Origin: Streptomyces sp. CB01201
GTDB taxonomy: Bacteria; Actinomycetota; Actinomycetes; Streptomycetales; Streptomycetaceae
Length of the DNA: 64,000 nt
NCBI RefSeq assembly: GCF_002803085.1
Contig: NZ_NNBJ01000009.1
Coordinates: 186,001 to 250,000 of the forward strand
Direction: 5' to 3'
Positions 12,001-36,415 of this stretch are shown in pieces; within the stretch, counting starts at the first letter, position 1, and each line of letters opens with the position of its first letter. Position numbers and translations under genes: made by a program. The notes under the pieces were generated by a model. It had not been told where the DNA came from. It did not search any database and saw only the letters and a list, made by a program, of their open reading frames with translations.

Positions 12001-12268
12001 CCCGGTGGTCGAGGGTGCCGGTGAGACGCACGGCGACCGCGCTGTTGTAGCGGGCGTCACCGGGGTGCAGCCGGTCCAGGAACCACAGGCGCTGCTGTGC
12101 GAACGACAGGGGCAGCGGCCGGTCGCGGTCGGCGCGCGGTATGCCGGCGGGCGCGCCGCCGGCGGAGCCCGCCGCGGCACGTCCGGCCAGCCGGCGGCGC
12201 AGGGCCTCGCGCAGATCGTCGGGCAGGGCTTCGGCGCGGTCTCGCCTGGAAGGCTTCGAAGACGTCAT
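1..12268 (-). CDS. NRPS, modules 6-8 (C-A-T-E, C-A-T, C-A-T-E), 3' end beyond window
   Basis: Second assembly-line gene. It starts at ATG 12268, 13 bp after the upstream NRPS stop, with a GAGGA ribosome site overlapping that stop. The frame is open to position 1. Domain order read on the minus strand: C6 about 12160-10880 (HHITTDG), A6 10790-9330, T6 near 9170 (LGGDSILSIQ), E6 9020-7690, C7 7645-6300 (HHLILDG), A7 6260-4740, T7 near 4605, C8 4410-3090 (HHIVTDG), A8 3060-1620, T8 near 1460, and E8 from 1315 to the edge, where it is almost complete. Pocket residues read by alignment to GrsA: A6 DTEDMGFVD(K), A7 DFWNVGMVH(K), A8 DTENLGMVD(K). A7 is the established threonine code. A6 and A8 carry acidic residues and suggest basic substrates (Orn/Lys/Arg type, inferred). 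The C subtypes fit: C7 follows an E domain and has the PLTPLQEGMLFH start, while C6 and C8 have the SFAQQRLWFLD/SHAQQRLWFLD start of LCL domains. No thioesterase is visible. Confidence 0.96.
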   Translation of the reverse strand, partial: MTSSKPSRRDRAEALPDDLREALRRRLAGRAAAGSAGGAPAGIPRADRDRPLPLSFAQQRLWFLDRLHPGDARYNSAVAVRLTGTLDHRALKRALAEVVARHEALRTTFEESDGRASQHVHPAAPVPLPVRDVPAEGLDAALLAEYSAPFDLSSGPLLRALLLRENAASHVLLLTAHHITTDGWSMGIVLGELCTAYEALARGDEPDLPAVATQYPDFAVWQREQLTGARLERQLAHWKERLTGAVVPELPLDRPRRGEEAGAGAVHAFTVPAGVARTLRELAGQQHTTLYTALVAAAQALLARWSGQEESTVGSLTPGRSRTDLERAVGFFVNTVVLRTAVAPGDSFRQLLTRTADTVNEAFAHGDTPFERIVERVGAPREAGRNPLFDVMVLLHPDPPAATAPRDLGISPVAVPRQSATFDLSIEFVPDGEALTGLLEYRTDLIDPDTARRMTGQLLRLLEAATDTPDRPLGTLPLLSEPEVRQVTRAWNATALPVGEALHPRLFEERAARTPDALALVAGDERLDYATLNTRANRLAHHLIGLGAGPERLVALRLPRTADMITAILAVWKSGAGYVPLDPALPEERVRFLLDDVRPALVLDEAALTALPDGLPGTDPTDDDRRTPLDPLNTAYVIHTSGSTGRPKGVAVPHRAVAHLLAAHRAGFVAEAGGGPLRVALTASFSFDTSLEGVLLLADGHPLHLVDETTRMDPAALIEYVVAHRIDFLDLTPSYLRQLLPAGLLNDPRHRPRVLMLGGEAIGPALWRELGAHPEVAAYNFYGPTECTVDALSYRIDGTGRPLVGRPLPNTRAYVLDDRLQPVPPGVGGELYLAGEQVARGYLGRPGLTAARFLPDPYGPPATRMYRTGDLARWTADGRLDYLGRADDQVKVRGHRIEPGEIEAALTDLPGIAAAAVVAVPDPHGHLRLAAYPVPAPGHARPEPAALRAALRRVLPDHMVPSSFTPLDALPLTVSGKLDRRALPAPDLEGPDTAREFVAPRTPDEETLAAIWTEILGVRRVGVTDNFFELGGDSILSIQAVSRARAAGLALSSQDVFRHQTVAELAAACGRAVAVPVARRPQEGGPGPLTPVQEWFFATHGPRSRFAMSMLLDLPHDVDAAKLSRALDAVVAQHPSLRARFVQDEGSWQQHPGTGPAAGLLTRHDGAGLAEAAESARAQLDPSTGSMLRAVLLPAVEGARPQLFLTVHHLVIDGVSWRVLLADLEQAYRRTENGQSPQLEPERTPFAWWARQLAERVRAGALDDDLPYWSAEAARPRTPLPVDLPGAPLAGSVRTVRGRLDEATTDALLRCVPGVYRTQVNDVLLSALGRVLADWTGAPHVTVALEGHGREEYLVDGAELARTIGWFTSQFPVTLTPQGPAGEPDWAATLKSVKERLRAVPRRGLGYEALGRLGSPVPEAGALGELPLPQVCFTYHGQWESGTGGDFAPAADVPPGDMDPAEPLDHLLDVSAVVRDGALEITWHYSDQVHHEPTVRALADGMLRALTEVTEHCARPDAGGRTPSDFPLARLDQAAVDRLVGDGRSVADLLPLTPLQEGMLFHRLVGGTDDVYLDQAALLLEGVADTEAFAAAWQRVTDRTPALRTSVVWEGLPVPLQRVHHHVQVPVETLDWRALDAGERAARLERLRAEDLARGLDLGSAPLMRLTLVRLPDARLHLLWTSHHLILDGWSLAQVLTDVFAEYAALTTGIEHAPAVRRPFGDYVRWFCDQDGEAVRRHWREVLDGFATPTPLPVDRARPAGHESRSAAVHTAALSDQTSALLARTARTAGLTLGTVVQGAWALLLSRYAAEPDVVFGTTVSGRPDELPGAEDMVGMFINTLPTRVRVAGRGSAVSWLRDLQEAQAEARRFAAVSLAELTALSDVPSGSPLFDSMVAFENYPFDDTSSAGSGVRITDVSSRDATNYPLVLRAYHGERFGFDLAYDPELFDAATAADLAGRLCLLLTELAEDPERPLTALARTTPEERQRLLTAGGGTEEGRPAETLVDLFEAQAARTPHAEALTHGTERLDYAELDARAGRLAHRLVELGARPEQYVALALPRCADLVVAVLAVLKTGAAYLPIDPALPAERVTGILDDAAPVALVTTAAATGFGAVPVLRLDDPEVRADLAGRPAAPADRACRPLPDSPAYAIYTSGSTGRPKGVVIPHANVVRLFSRTHHWFRFDSTDVWTLFHSYAFDFSVWELWGPLLHGGRLVVVPDDTARSPQDFLRLLADEQVTVLNQTPSAFYPLIRADAEHPEHSTRLVLRTVVFGGEALDVSRLADWYERHPDSAPRLVNMYGITETTVHVTYAPLDRATAAAGPASPIGTGIPDLRTYVLDETLSPAPPGAIGELYVAGEGLARGYLNRPGLTATRFPADPFGRPGTRMYRTGDRARRRADGTLEYLGRADQQVKIRGYRIEPGEIEAALHRHPGVANAAVGVYEDATGTRRLVAHVVGAEDIPPSAAELRSQLAKLLPAHMVPAAYVPMAALPLTSNGKLDRRALPAPGPEGFATGGERREPGTPAERLVAEAWKQVLDTDEVGADDDFFALGGDSILAVRVVSVLRAAYGTDVSPRLLFTHPTLAALATALGDPADGTGTPADLIPAAAPGAPVPLSHAQQRLWFLDRFEPGNTEHTILSVLRLTGPLDRAAMSTALDGLVARHESLRTTFAEHDGQARQIIQPAAPVDLRTQDCADRAALDALVESEAARPFDLATGPLLRARLARLTGGDTEEHVLVLAVHHIVTDGWSMGILGRDLGELYAAALDRRRPELPTPAVRYTDHAAWQRAHTEQAEADLDHWRRALDGVTPLELPTDRPRPAVRTRDGALVTFTLPAALTDRLRARGREADATLFMTLLTACQILLARWADQQDITVGTVTAGRERPELHDVVGMFVNTLVLRTRVRPEQSFRDLLAEVRGTVLEAVSHQDVPFERVVDAIQPERDTSRTPLFQVMVALHNLGAEAPTLPGLAVEPVAPPVRHATFDLAFDFVETDGVVTGHLEYSTGLFDPVTAEVLADRLRILLEAAADDPGRTVGALPLMTDSGRQRMLELGRGVPLPVPDTTFPALFEAQAARAPHLTALVAPDTTLDFATLNQRANRLAHHLIRQGAGPETVVAVRLPRTSGLLVALLAVAKAGAALLFLDPRLPDERVRVLRDDARPHTLLTEKTLQAADAADLPDHNPTDADRVHPLRPENTAYIVYTSGSTGRPKGVAVEHRHLVNLCHDHRANLVLPHSGTNTRLRAALSASFAFDTSWEGPLLLALGQQVHLIDDDTRLDPEAFCAQVDADRLDLVNVTPTFLRELLAAGLLAPGRHHPKLLLVGGEAVSAATWRDLVAAHGEAGVTAFNMYGPTECTVDSVYGPVTDRPERPVIGRPGGGLRAYVLDGTLRPVPVGTPGELYLAGAQVARGYLNRPGQTASRFLADPFGAPGERMYRTGDRARWDAAGLLEFLGRADEQLKIRGFRIEPGEIEAALLALPEVTDAAVTAREHAGRPMLVAYVVTGDGQQPSADELRMRLRGTLPDHMVPAAFVPLDRVPRTTGGKTDRRALPDPPVQPDSDDPYVAPRPGTEERLAAIWAEVLGVPRVGARDNFFALGGDSILSIQIVSRARRAGLALSTKDVFRHQTVAELALRAGKLAPTTDTTSPTGPAPLTPIQHWYLDGLRPGDPLRFTMTQRFELAPGTDGEALSRATQAVVARHGALRTRFTHTASGWHQEALPAAPGSVFSRHDLAGLDDTAVEAEAHRLTDRAQAGLDPVEGRVARFLFLDRGPDLAGQLVITVHHLAVDGVSWRILPADLATAYQQAAAGRPVDLASAGTAYGHWAARLAEHTRTGAFTADLEHWRQAAEAPAELPAGRPGPNTYGTSATVTVTLDADTTDALLRKVPETYRTQVNDILLSALGHTLAQWCGRDTVLIGVEGHGREDLFADVDLSRTVGWFTAEFPLALRVDPGAGWHDTLRSVKEQLRAVPLHGLSHGALRHLLPDSPLAGAPAPQVGFNYHGQWDAGSGTGDALLLGALAPTGRDTDPDAPRPYVLDITGIVQEGRLELGWNYPAAVHDEATVRALAERMAAALRDIVAHCASP

Positions 12269-12281
12269 GTTCGTCGGATCC

Positions 12282-30833
<18,552 letters not shown>

Positions 30834-31068
30834 GGGTCCAGTCCTTTGAAAGCCACGGGTGGCGCGAGTGGGCGGCTAGATCGAGATGGGGCGGGCGGGT
30901 CGCGTCGCGCGAAGGTGCGACGGGCTGCGGGGCGCCAGTGAGCCGCCTTGCGGCGGGCTCGGCCGGGCAGCCACCGGAGCGAGCCGGGAGCTGCCCCCGC
31001 TGTCACGGCGCGGGGCCAGGGGGAGTCGGCGGCGCTCCGCTCGGCGGCTGATGCCGGCCCGGCGTGAT
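30834..31068. other. Spacer between serine enzyme and NRPS
   Basis: The 235-bp gap contains GC-rich imperfect inverted repeats, for example around 30940-30962 (AGCCGCC...GGCGGGCT). It could attenuate or partly terminate transcription into the NRPS, or carry an internal promoter. No reading frame with support was found. The NRPS ribosome site lies at its left end. Confidence 0.4.
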
Positions 31069-32424
31069 TCAGCCGTCGTCGGTGCGACGCGCCGTGCGTC
31101 CGGACACCTGGACGCGTTCGATCCGGCCGGTGGCGGGGTCGCGGTGGAAGCGTCCGCCGGGTTCGCGACGACCGGTGGCGGGGTCGACCAGGTCGTAGGA
31201 CAGGTCGCCGTAGCAGACCAGCGGCAGTGCCAGGTCACCGTCTATCGACAGGACGGGGCAGCCGTCGGCACCGGCGCCGATGCGATAGTCGGCAGCACCG
31301 TTGCGGTACGTCCCCCAGCACTCGGGCAGCAGGACCGGGCGGCCCCGGTCGCCGGCGGGTGCGGGCCCGGCCGGCACGCGTACGTCGGTCAAGTCGCCCA
31401 TCTCCGCGGCGAGTTCGCGCCACAGCGCGGTGGCTCCGCCCGCGTTGCCGGTGAACGCCACGACCACGCCGCTCGCGGGGTCGATCCGGAGGTGGCACGA
31501 GGTGCCCTGGGCATTGCCGTCGTGGCCGCACCACAGGTCGTCGCCCTGCCGGTACTGGGCGACCCCCAGGCCCCAGCCGTCGGCCAGGGCTCCGGGCCGG
31601 GCACCGCGCTCCGCGCGGAGCATGCCCTTGGCCACCGCGGGCGGCAGTACGTCACTGCGGCCGATCAGCGCGCCGCCGAGCGCGGCCAGATCGGCGGCGG
31701 AGGCCATCAGAGCCCCGGCCGGGGCCTCCAGCGAGGCCAGGTTCTGCTGTACGGGACGGATCCGCCCGGTGGCGGTGTTGACGGCGTGTCCGGCGGCCCA
31801 GGGACGACTGAGGGTGCTGTCGCCGATGAAGGCGGCGGATATCCCCAAGGGCTCAAGGAGCAGCACGCGAACGGCTTCGTGCCACGGCATGCCGGTGATC
31901 TCCTCGACCAGCAGCCCCGCGGCGACGTAACCGGCGTTGGAATAGGAGAAGTCGGTGCCGGGCGGGAACAGCGCCTGCTCGGACGTGCACAGCGAGGTGA
32001 GGTAGCGGGTGCCGCCGGTCGTCGATGCCGTGTCGGAATCGGGGCCGGTGGGCAACCCGCCGGTGTGGCTGAGGAGGTGACGTATCGTCACCTCCGGTAA
32101 GCCGCGCAGCGCGGGCAGGTGGTCGGCGACGGGCTCGTCCAGGTCGAGGTCGCCGTCGTCGACGAGCAGCAGCACCAGGGCGGCCGTGTAGGGCTTGGTG
32201 AGGGAGCCGAGAGCAACGGCCGTGTCCGGGGCGAACGGCGTACCGGTGGCCGCGTCGGCGATACCGGTGTGCACGGAGATCGTCTCCGTACCGGTGTCCA
32301 GGACCAGTTGAGCGCCTGGCACCCCGTGTGTCTCGGCGAGGGAGTCGAGCCTGTTCTGGAGGTCTTGGCGGAGGGGACGCGCCGCGCGGGGGGCGGCGGG
32401 GACGGAGGGGACGTAGTAGGGCAT
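31069..32424 (-). CDS. PBP-type (beta-lactamase fold) serine enzyme, probable macrocyclising thioesterase
   Basis: A 451-aa protein of the penicillin-binding/class C beta-lactamase fold. The catalytic motifs are S74-L-T-K77 (SxxK), Y161-S-N163 (YxN) and H301-D-G303 in place of KTG. After about residue 350 there is an extra beta-rich C-terminal domain, as in the SurE/PBP-type thioesterase group. No signal peptide is seen, which argues against a cell-wall carboxypeptidase or a secreted beta-lactamase. It lies between the P450 and the NRPS on the same strand. Known relatives in surugamide- and desotamide-type clusters act in trans on the last carrier domain, joining a D-configured C-terminal residue to the N-terminus. 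The NRPS here is rich in E domains and starts without acylation, which fits. The alternative is a D-specific peptidase or esterase unrelated to chain release. The start is ATG 32424, with GGGGAG ten bases upstream. Confidence 0.85.
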   Translation of the reverse strand: MPYYVPSVPAAPRAARPLRQDLQNRLDSLAETHGVPGAQLVLDTGTETISVHTGIADAATGTPFAPDTAVALGSLTKPYTAALVLLLVDDGDLDLDEPVADHLPALRGLPEVTIRHLLSHTGGLPTGPDSDTASTTGGTRYLTSLCTSEQALFPPGTDFSYSNAGYVAAGLLVEEITGMPWHEAVRVLLLEPLGISAAFIGDSTLSRPWAAGHAVNTATGRIRPVQQNLASLEAPAGALMASAADLAALGGALIGRSDVLPPAVAKGMLRAERGARPGALADGWGLGVAQYRQGDDLWCGHDGNAQGTSCHLRIDPASGVVVAFTGNAGGATALWRELAAEMGDLTDVRVPAGPAPAGDRGRPVLLPECWGTYRNGAADYRIGAGADGCPVLSIDGDLALPLVCYGDLSYDLVDPATGRREPGGRFHRDPATGRIERVQVSGRTARRTDDG

Positions 32425-32526
32425 GAGAAAGGAGCTCCCCAGTGAGTTTCCTCGTGTACGGGTGGCTTCTCCGGCCGCGGCGAGCGGTGCCCCGGCCGGG
32501 GCGGTGCACGGAAGGACGGCCTTCGG

Positions 32527-33738
32527 CTAGGGCCTGCCGACCTCGACGGGCAGGTGGCGTACGCCGATGAGGACGGCCGGATTCTGGAGGACGATGTCGT
32601 CGTACGACGGGATCGCCAGATTGCGGAATCGTTCATTCATCATGTTCAGCGCGATCCTCGCCTCCAGCCGGGCCAGTGGGGCGCCGAAGCAGAAGTGGAT
32701 GCCGTGCCCGAAGGTGAGGTGCGGGTTGGGACGTCGGTCCGCGAGGAACACGTCCGGCCGCTCGAAGCGCGCGGGGTCCCGGTTCGCGGCGCCCAGGTGG
32801 ACCATCACCATGCTGTCGGCGGCCAGTTCGTGGCCGTCGAGGACCACGGGCCGGGTGACGCGGCGCCCCAGCTCGGGGAAGGGGGGCAGCCAGCGCAGCA
32901 CCTCCTCGACCGCAGGGGGGATCAGGTCCGGATCCTTGCGCAGTGCGGCGGCCGCCTCGGGGTGGCGGTCGAGGGTGACGACCGCATTGCCGAGCAGGGC
33001 GGTGGTGGTGATGTGCCCCGCGACAAGGAGCAGGGCCACGAAGCCGACCATCTCCTGGTCGGTGAGCCGGACGCCGTCCACTTCGGCGGCGATGAGTCTG
33101 CTGGTCAGATCGTCGCCGGGGGCTGCCCGGCAGCCGCGTATGTGGTCGAGCATGTAACTGTTCATTTCCCGGACCGTGGGGGCGATGGCGGCCAGCGCCC
33201 GCTCCAGGTCGGCCATGTCGGGCGCCTCACCGAGCTGATCCCCTCCGAACAGGACGCTCGCCCAGTCCTGGAAGGTGCGGTGCTCCTCTGCCGGAATGCC
33301 GAGGAGTTCGGCGATGACGATGATGGGCAGCGGATACGCCAGGGTCTCGACGAGGTCGAAGCGGTCCTGGTCCACGACGGAGTTCAGCAGCCGGTCGCAC
33401 ACGGCCGCGATGCGCGGTTCAAGCCCCTGGACGACGCGAGGGGTGAAGGCCTGGCTCACCAATGCGCGCAGCTTGCGGTGCTCCGGCGGGTCCATGCCGA
33501 CGAAGTTTCCCTGGGTGAAGGTCGCGAAGTCCTCCTGCGTGGGAGCGAGGGAGGAGAGATCCGAGGAGTAGGTGGCCGGATCGGCGAGCACGGCAGAGCT
33601 CGTCTCGTGATCCACGACCTGCCACACACCCTGCCGCTCGTCGCGCCGGATCGGGCCGGCCGCACACAGGTCACGCCAGCGACCGGGTAACTCATCCAGC
33701 AGAAAGGCATCGCTCGTCTTCTGGTCGGTGGACACCAT
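32527..33738 (-). CDS. Cytochrome P450
   Basis: A 403-aa soluble bacterial P450. The I-helix motif is A240-G-H-I-T-T-T, with His where many P450s have an acidic residue. The ExxR motif is E279-V-L-R282, and the haem loop FGHGIHFCFG carries the ligand Cys350. It is the first gene of the visible biosynthetic unit, 102 bp ahead of the PBP-type enzyme and on the same strand. The likely role is hydroxylation of an amino acid, either carrier-bound or in the finished peptide; the sequence cannot say which. The start ATG 33738 has GAGGAG only two bases upstream, and the adjacent GTG is better spaced, so the protein may begin one codon later. No ferredoxin or reductase gene is adjacent, so electrons must come from elsewhere in the genome. 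Confidence 0.95.
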   Translation of the reverse strand: MVSTDQKTSDAFLLDELPGRWRDLCAAGPIRRDERQGVWQVVDHETSSAVLADPATYSSDLSSLAPTQEDFATFTQGNFVGMDPPEHRKLRALVSQAFTPRVVQGLEPRIAAVCDRLLNSVVDQDRFDLVETLAYPLPIIVIAELLGIPAEEHRTFQDWASVLFGGDQLGEAPDMADLERALAAIAPTVREMNSYMLDHIRGCRAAPGDDLTSRLIAAEVDGVRLTDQEMVGFVALLLVAGHITTTALLGNAVVTLDRHPEAAAALRKDPDLIPPAVEEVLRWLPPFPELGRRVTRPVVLDGHELAADSMVMVHLGAANRDPARFERPDVFLADRRPNPHLTFGHGIHFCFGAPLARLEARIALNMMNERFRNLAIPSYDDIVLQNPAVLIGVRHLPVEVGRP

Positions 33739-34243
33739 GACTCCTCGGCTAACGGCACGCGGACACGGCCCTGCCGCATACGCACGCGACAGGGAAAGTG
33801 GACAGAGCGGTTCGGTGTGTGGCTTGGACGATGGAGCGCAGACCGTCGGCGTGACGGGCCCCGCCTGAGCCGGTGGCCCGCACCGACGGCGAACGACCCG
33901 CCTGACACACGCCGATGAAGCGCGTCAGGGGCGCGGAGATCCCGTGCAGATCTCCCGACCGGACGTCAACACTCCCGGAGCGACGAGTCGAAGTCTCCCT
34001 GACTCCTGCGGAGCGCATGTGGCGCGGCAACTCCACCCGGCATGACATATCCCCCTCGGCGATGCCAACGCGTGACGGTCACGCGGGCGTCCCACCAGTG
34101 ATCGACCAGACAGTAGAAATCATCCCCGAAGCGTGACCGTACCTATTTACGCCTCGGTAAGGATCAGGATTGGCAAAATCAAAGCATCCTGCACAGCTGC
34201 GCTCCATCCAAACTCGGCCACAGTCTCCACACAAGGCTCATTC

Positions 34244-34283
34244 TGACGCAACCCTTGTCTTTTGACGCAAACTTTGACGCTAC
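34244..34283. repeat. Three direct repeats TGACGC(A/T)A
   Basis: TGACGCAAC at 34244, TGACGCAAAC at 34263 and TGACGCTAC at 34275, in an AT-richer patch. The spacing is 19 and then 12 bases. This could be a binding site for a regulator of the P450/NRPS unit, but nothing in the window shows which protein would bind. Confidence 0.45.
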
Positions 34284-34614
34284 CCCCCACGTCCCCAGCA
34301 GGACGCATTGACGTGATGTCACGGTGTTCACAAGCCCATGACTGGACTGCTGGTGCGCGAGTTCCCCGCCACTTCAGTGACAAACAAGTCCACCGCACAG
34401 GAAGTTTCCGGACAACCCATCTCGGCCGATTTCATCGGGCCGGCGCAGCGGGGTGACCAAGGAGTAACCCAGGCACGAACTGCCTGGTCGTCCAGAACCG
34501 AAAGAAACTGTTCGAACGAATCCAAAGGCTGAAAATGAACTGTGCCGGCTTCCGCAGGCCCAAACCGGCCGGGGTTCTCGACAGATGAGCCGAAGTGGCT
34601 TGATCCGGTTGCCG

Positions 34615-34638
34615 GGTTGAGCCCGACACGGCTCAACC
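34615..34638. repeat. Stem-loop, 9-bp arms, 6-base loop
   Basis: GGTTGAGCC at 34615-34623 pairs with GGCTCAACC at 34630-34638, leaving the loop CGACAC. It lies in the gene-free stretch. It could be a terminator or an insertion-element end; no run of T follows on either strand. Confidence 0.5.
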
Positions 34639-35611
34639 GGCTTGTCGCGCTGACGTGGCGGTCACATCCAGCCAGGCCGGGAGCGGCGATTCCGGCTGGA
34701 GCAACGGCCTGAGCTGCGGCAGGCCCCCCGATGCCGAGTGGCCGCTCTGGACGCATACCGAACTATCCGACACGAAACCTGATGATCCGTCCAACCAGTC
34801 GCAAGCACGACAGAAAAGGTCATATCGCAGGAAGCGAGACGTCGCCGATGCAAGATCGCCGCATGCCCCTCCCCGCGACCGAGAACTCCGCGAGACTCGG
34901 CGGCCAATAGCGGCACATGCCGAATCTCAACGCCTTTGGCATATGCCGCACTTCATTACGGAGAAGTACAGATGGACATCACAGCAAAGTCCTGGCGAAC
35001 ACGGATGGCCCCGAAAGTAAGCCACCGACACTTATCCGGCCAACTATCGATGACGGCCCCAGCCGCTCCGTCCAATCCTTCACGCGGTCGACATTTGACG
35101 TTTGCCATGCTGAGCACGTTCATCCGTGCCTGCCTGGGCACTTGAACGAGTACGCCGAGTTCTGGCCATGATCGAGCCGAAAACAACAGCCGCTGTCGCC
35201 GGGACGGCAGCGCCTACCGAACGGGCCACTTGCCGCGCCGAATACACGCACCTGTGCCGGCCCGCCATCGGCCGGGGAGACGGCTACTCCGCGCATGGGG
35301 GCCGATCCACTTCCTCCTCGCTGATCACCACTAACTGGAGGCCGTCGCCGCGGTTCGGGCGGTGCGGCTCCTCTCGCTGCTGAGCTCGGGCGGGAGCCTG
35401 TCCCGAGTCGAAGATGCCGCCGGTCGCCGAAGTACCGGCGGCCCGTCCCGGTCAGTTCCGCGACCACACGCGGTGCTGGGCAGCGGCGACCTTGAGGAGC
35501 GGTTCGACACCGTCCCAGCCGCGGTGCCGACAGCGTGGGACGAGGCCGGCCGGCAATCCGACGGAGAGGCTCCGCCCGCGCGCCCGCCACCTCGTTCTCG
35601 ACTATGCGGCC

Positions 35612-36340
35612 ATGCCCGCCCAGGTTGCCGACCTGGTTCTGCCCAGCGGCGCGTCGATGTACGTCATGAGCGCGTTGGAAACCTCCCGCGAGCTCGTCCG
35701 GCACTCCTACTACCGGTACGAGTTCGCCACCGTCGCCGTCACGCATTCCCTGTTCGCCCTGGAGCACGTCCTCGCTGAGCGTCTGGCCACGAACGAGCCG
35801 CTCCCCGTCCTCATCGAGCGGGCCACCGACGCCGGGCTCATCACGGCCGAGCTTGCCATCGAACTCGACCGCAGCCGACTGCTGCGCGACAAGCTCACGC
35901 AGGGCGCCGAGTCAAGTGCCGCCCTCCGCCCGATCCGAGCCATCGCCATGCTGCGTGCCGTCTTCGATGCCGTATCCCTGCTCCTTCGCCCGCCGGCCGC
36001 GGCCGGGGCGACAGCCGCCGACCTGGGCGGATCCCAGCTCGAAGACGGGCTCGCCCGTCTGTGGGAGGACCACCTGCGCGCGTTGTTCCCCGACGGCTTC
36101 CGCGGCGTGGACTTCGACGGCGTGGATCTGGTCCTTCTGGACGCCGAGGTCGCCGGCTTCGTGCAGAGGGAATTGAAGGGAGGGCTCGACGGCACTGACA
36201 TCGCCGGACTCTGGGGCTGCATCGCCGATCTCGACAAGATCGTTCCTCTGATCAACGAGGAGTACTGCGCCTCCTACTTTGCGCATCTTCGGACGATGGC
36301 CCACGTTGCGGCAGCGCCCTACGTCGCCAACGCGACGTAG
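35612..36340 (+). CDS. Hypothetical protein, possibly HEPN-like helical
   Basis: A 242-aa protein of unknown function, counted from ATG 35612. The frame is open further upstream to 35414, but that part is Arg/Pro-rich and looks non-coding. The stretch starting SRELVRHSYYRYEF, followed by an Ala/Leu-rich helix, resembles the entry helices of HEPN/DUF4145-type proteins. At the place where many HEPN RNases have an RNxxxH-type motif, this protein has LLRDKLTQG with no His, so a catalytic role is doubtful. No signal peptide or membrane segment is seen. The gene stands alone and converges on the phospholipase-D gene. The start is uncertain, because no good ribosome site is visible at 35612. Confidence 0.6.
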   Translation: MPAQVADLVLPSGASMYVMSALETSRELVRHSYYRYEFATVAVTHSLFALEHVLAERLATNEPLPVLIERATDAGLITAELAIELDRSRLLRDKLTQGAESSAALRPIRAIAMLRAVFDAVSLLLRPPAAAGATAADLGGSQLEDGLARLWEDHLRALFPDGFRGVDFDGVDLVLLDAEVAGFVQRELKGGLDGTDIAGLWGCIADLDKIVPLINEEYCASYFAHLRTMAHVAAAPYVANAT

Positions 36341-36377
36341 ACATGCTGCGCCGCCCGCACGGCCGCCACAACGACGT

Positions 36378-36414
36378 GACGACGCGACGACGCGACGACG
36401 CGACGACGCGACGA
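36378..36414. repeat. Octamer tandem repeat GACGACGC, 4.6 copies
   Basis: Perfect tandem copies at 36378, 36386, 36394 and 36402, followed by a partial copy. They lie in the short gap between two converging genes and end one base before the stop of the phospholipase-D gene. This is a simple-sequence tract prone to copy-number change. Confidence 0.9.
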
Positions 36415-36415
36415 A

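Larger units (their letters stand above)
33739..35611. other. Long non-coding or decayed stretch upstream of the P450
   Basis: About 1.87 kb without a convincing gene. Base composition is more balanced than in the neighbours, especially 34130-34340 and 34780-35110. Short open frames occur on both strands, but they lack ribosome sites, codon bias and recognisable motifs. The P450 promoter should lie at the left end. The stretch also holds three TGACGC direct repeats (34244-34283) and a stem-loop (34615-34638). It may be the remnant of an insertion or a cluster boundary. Confidence 0.5.

Noticed and set aside
33915..34756. Small frames in the gene-free stretch (33915-34136 plus, 34328-34756 minus)
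   Set aside because: No ribosome site, weak codon bias and no recognisable motif. They may be eroded sequence, but I cannot support them as genes.
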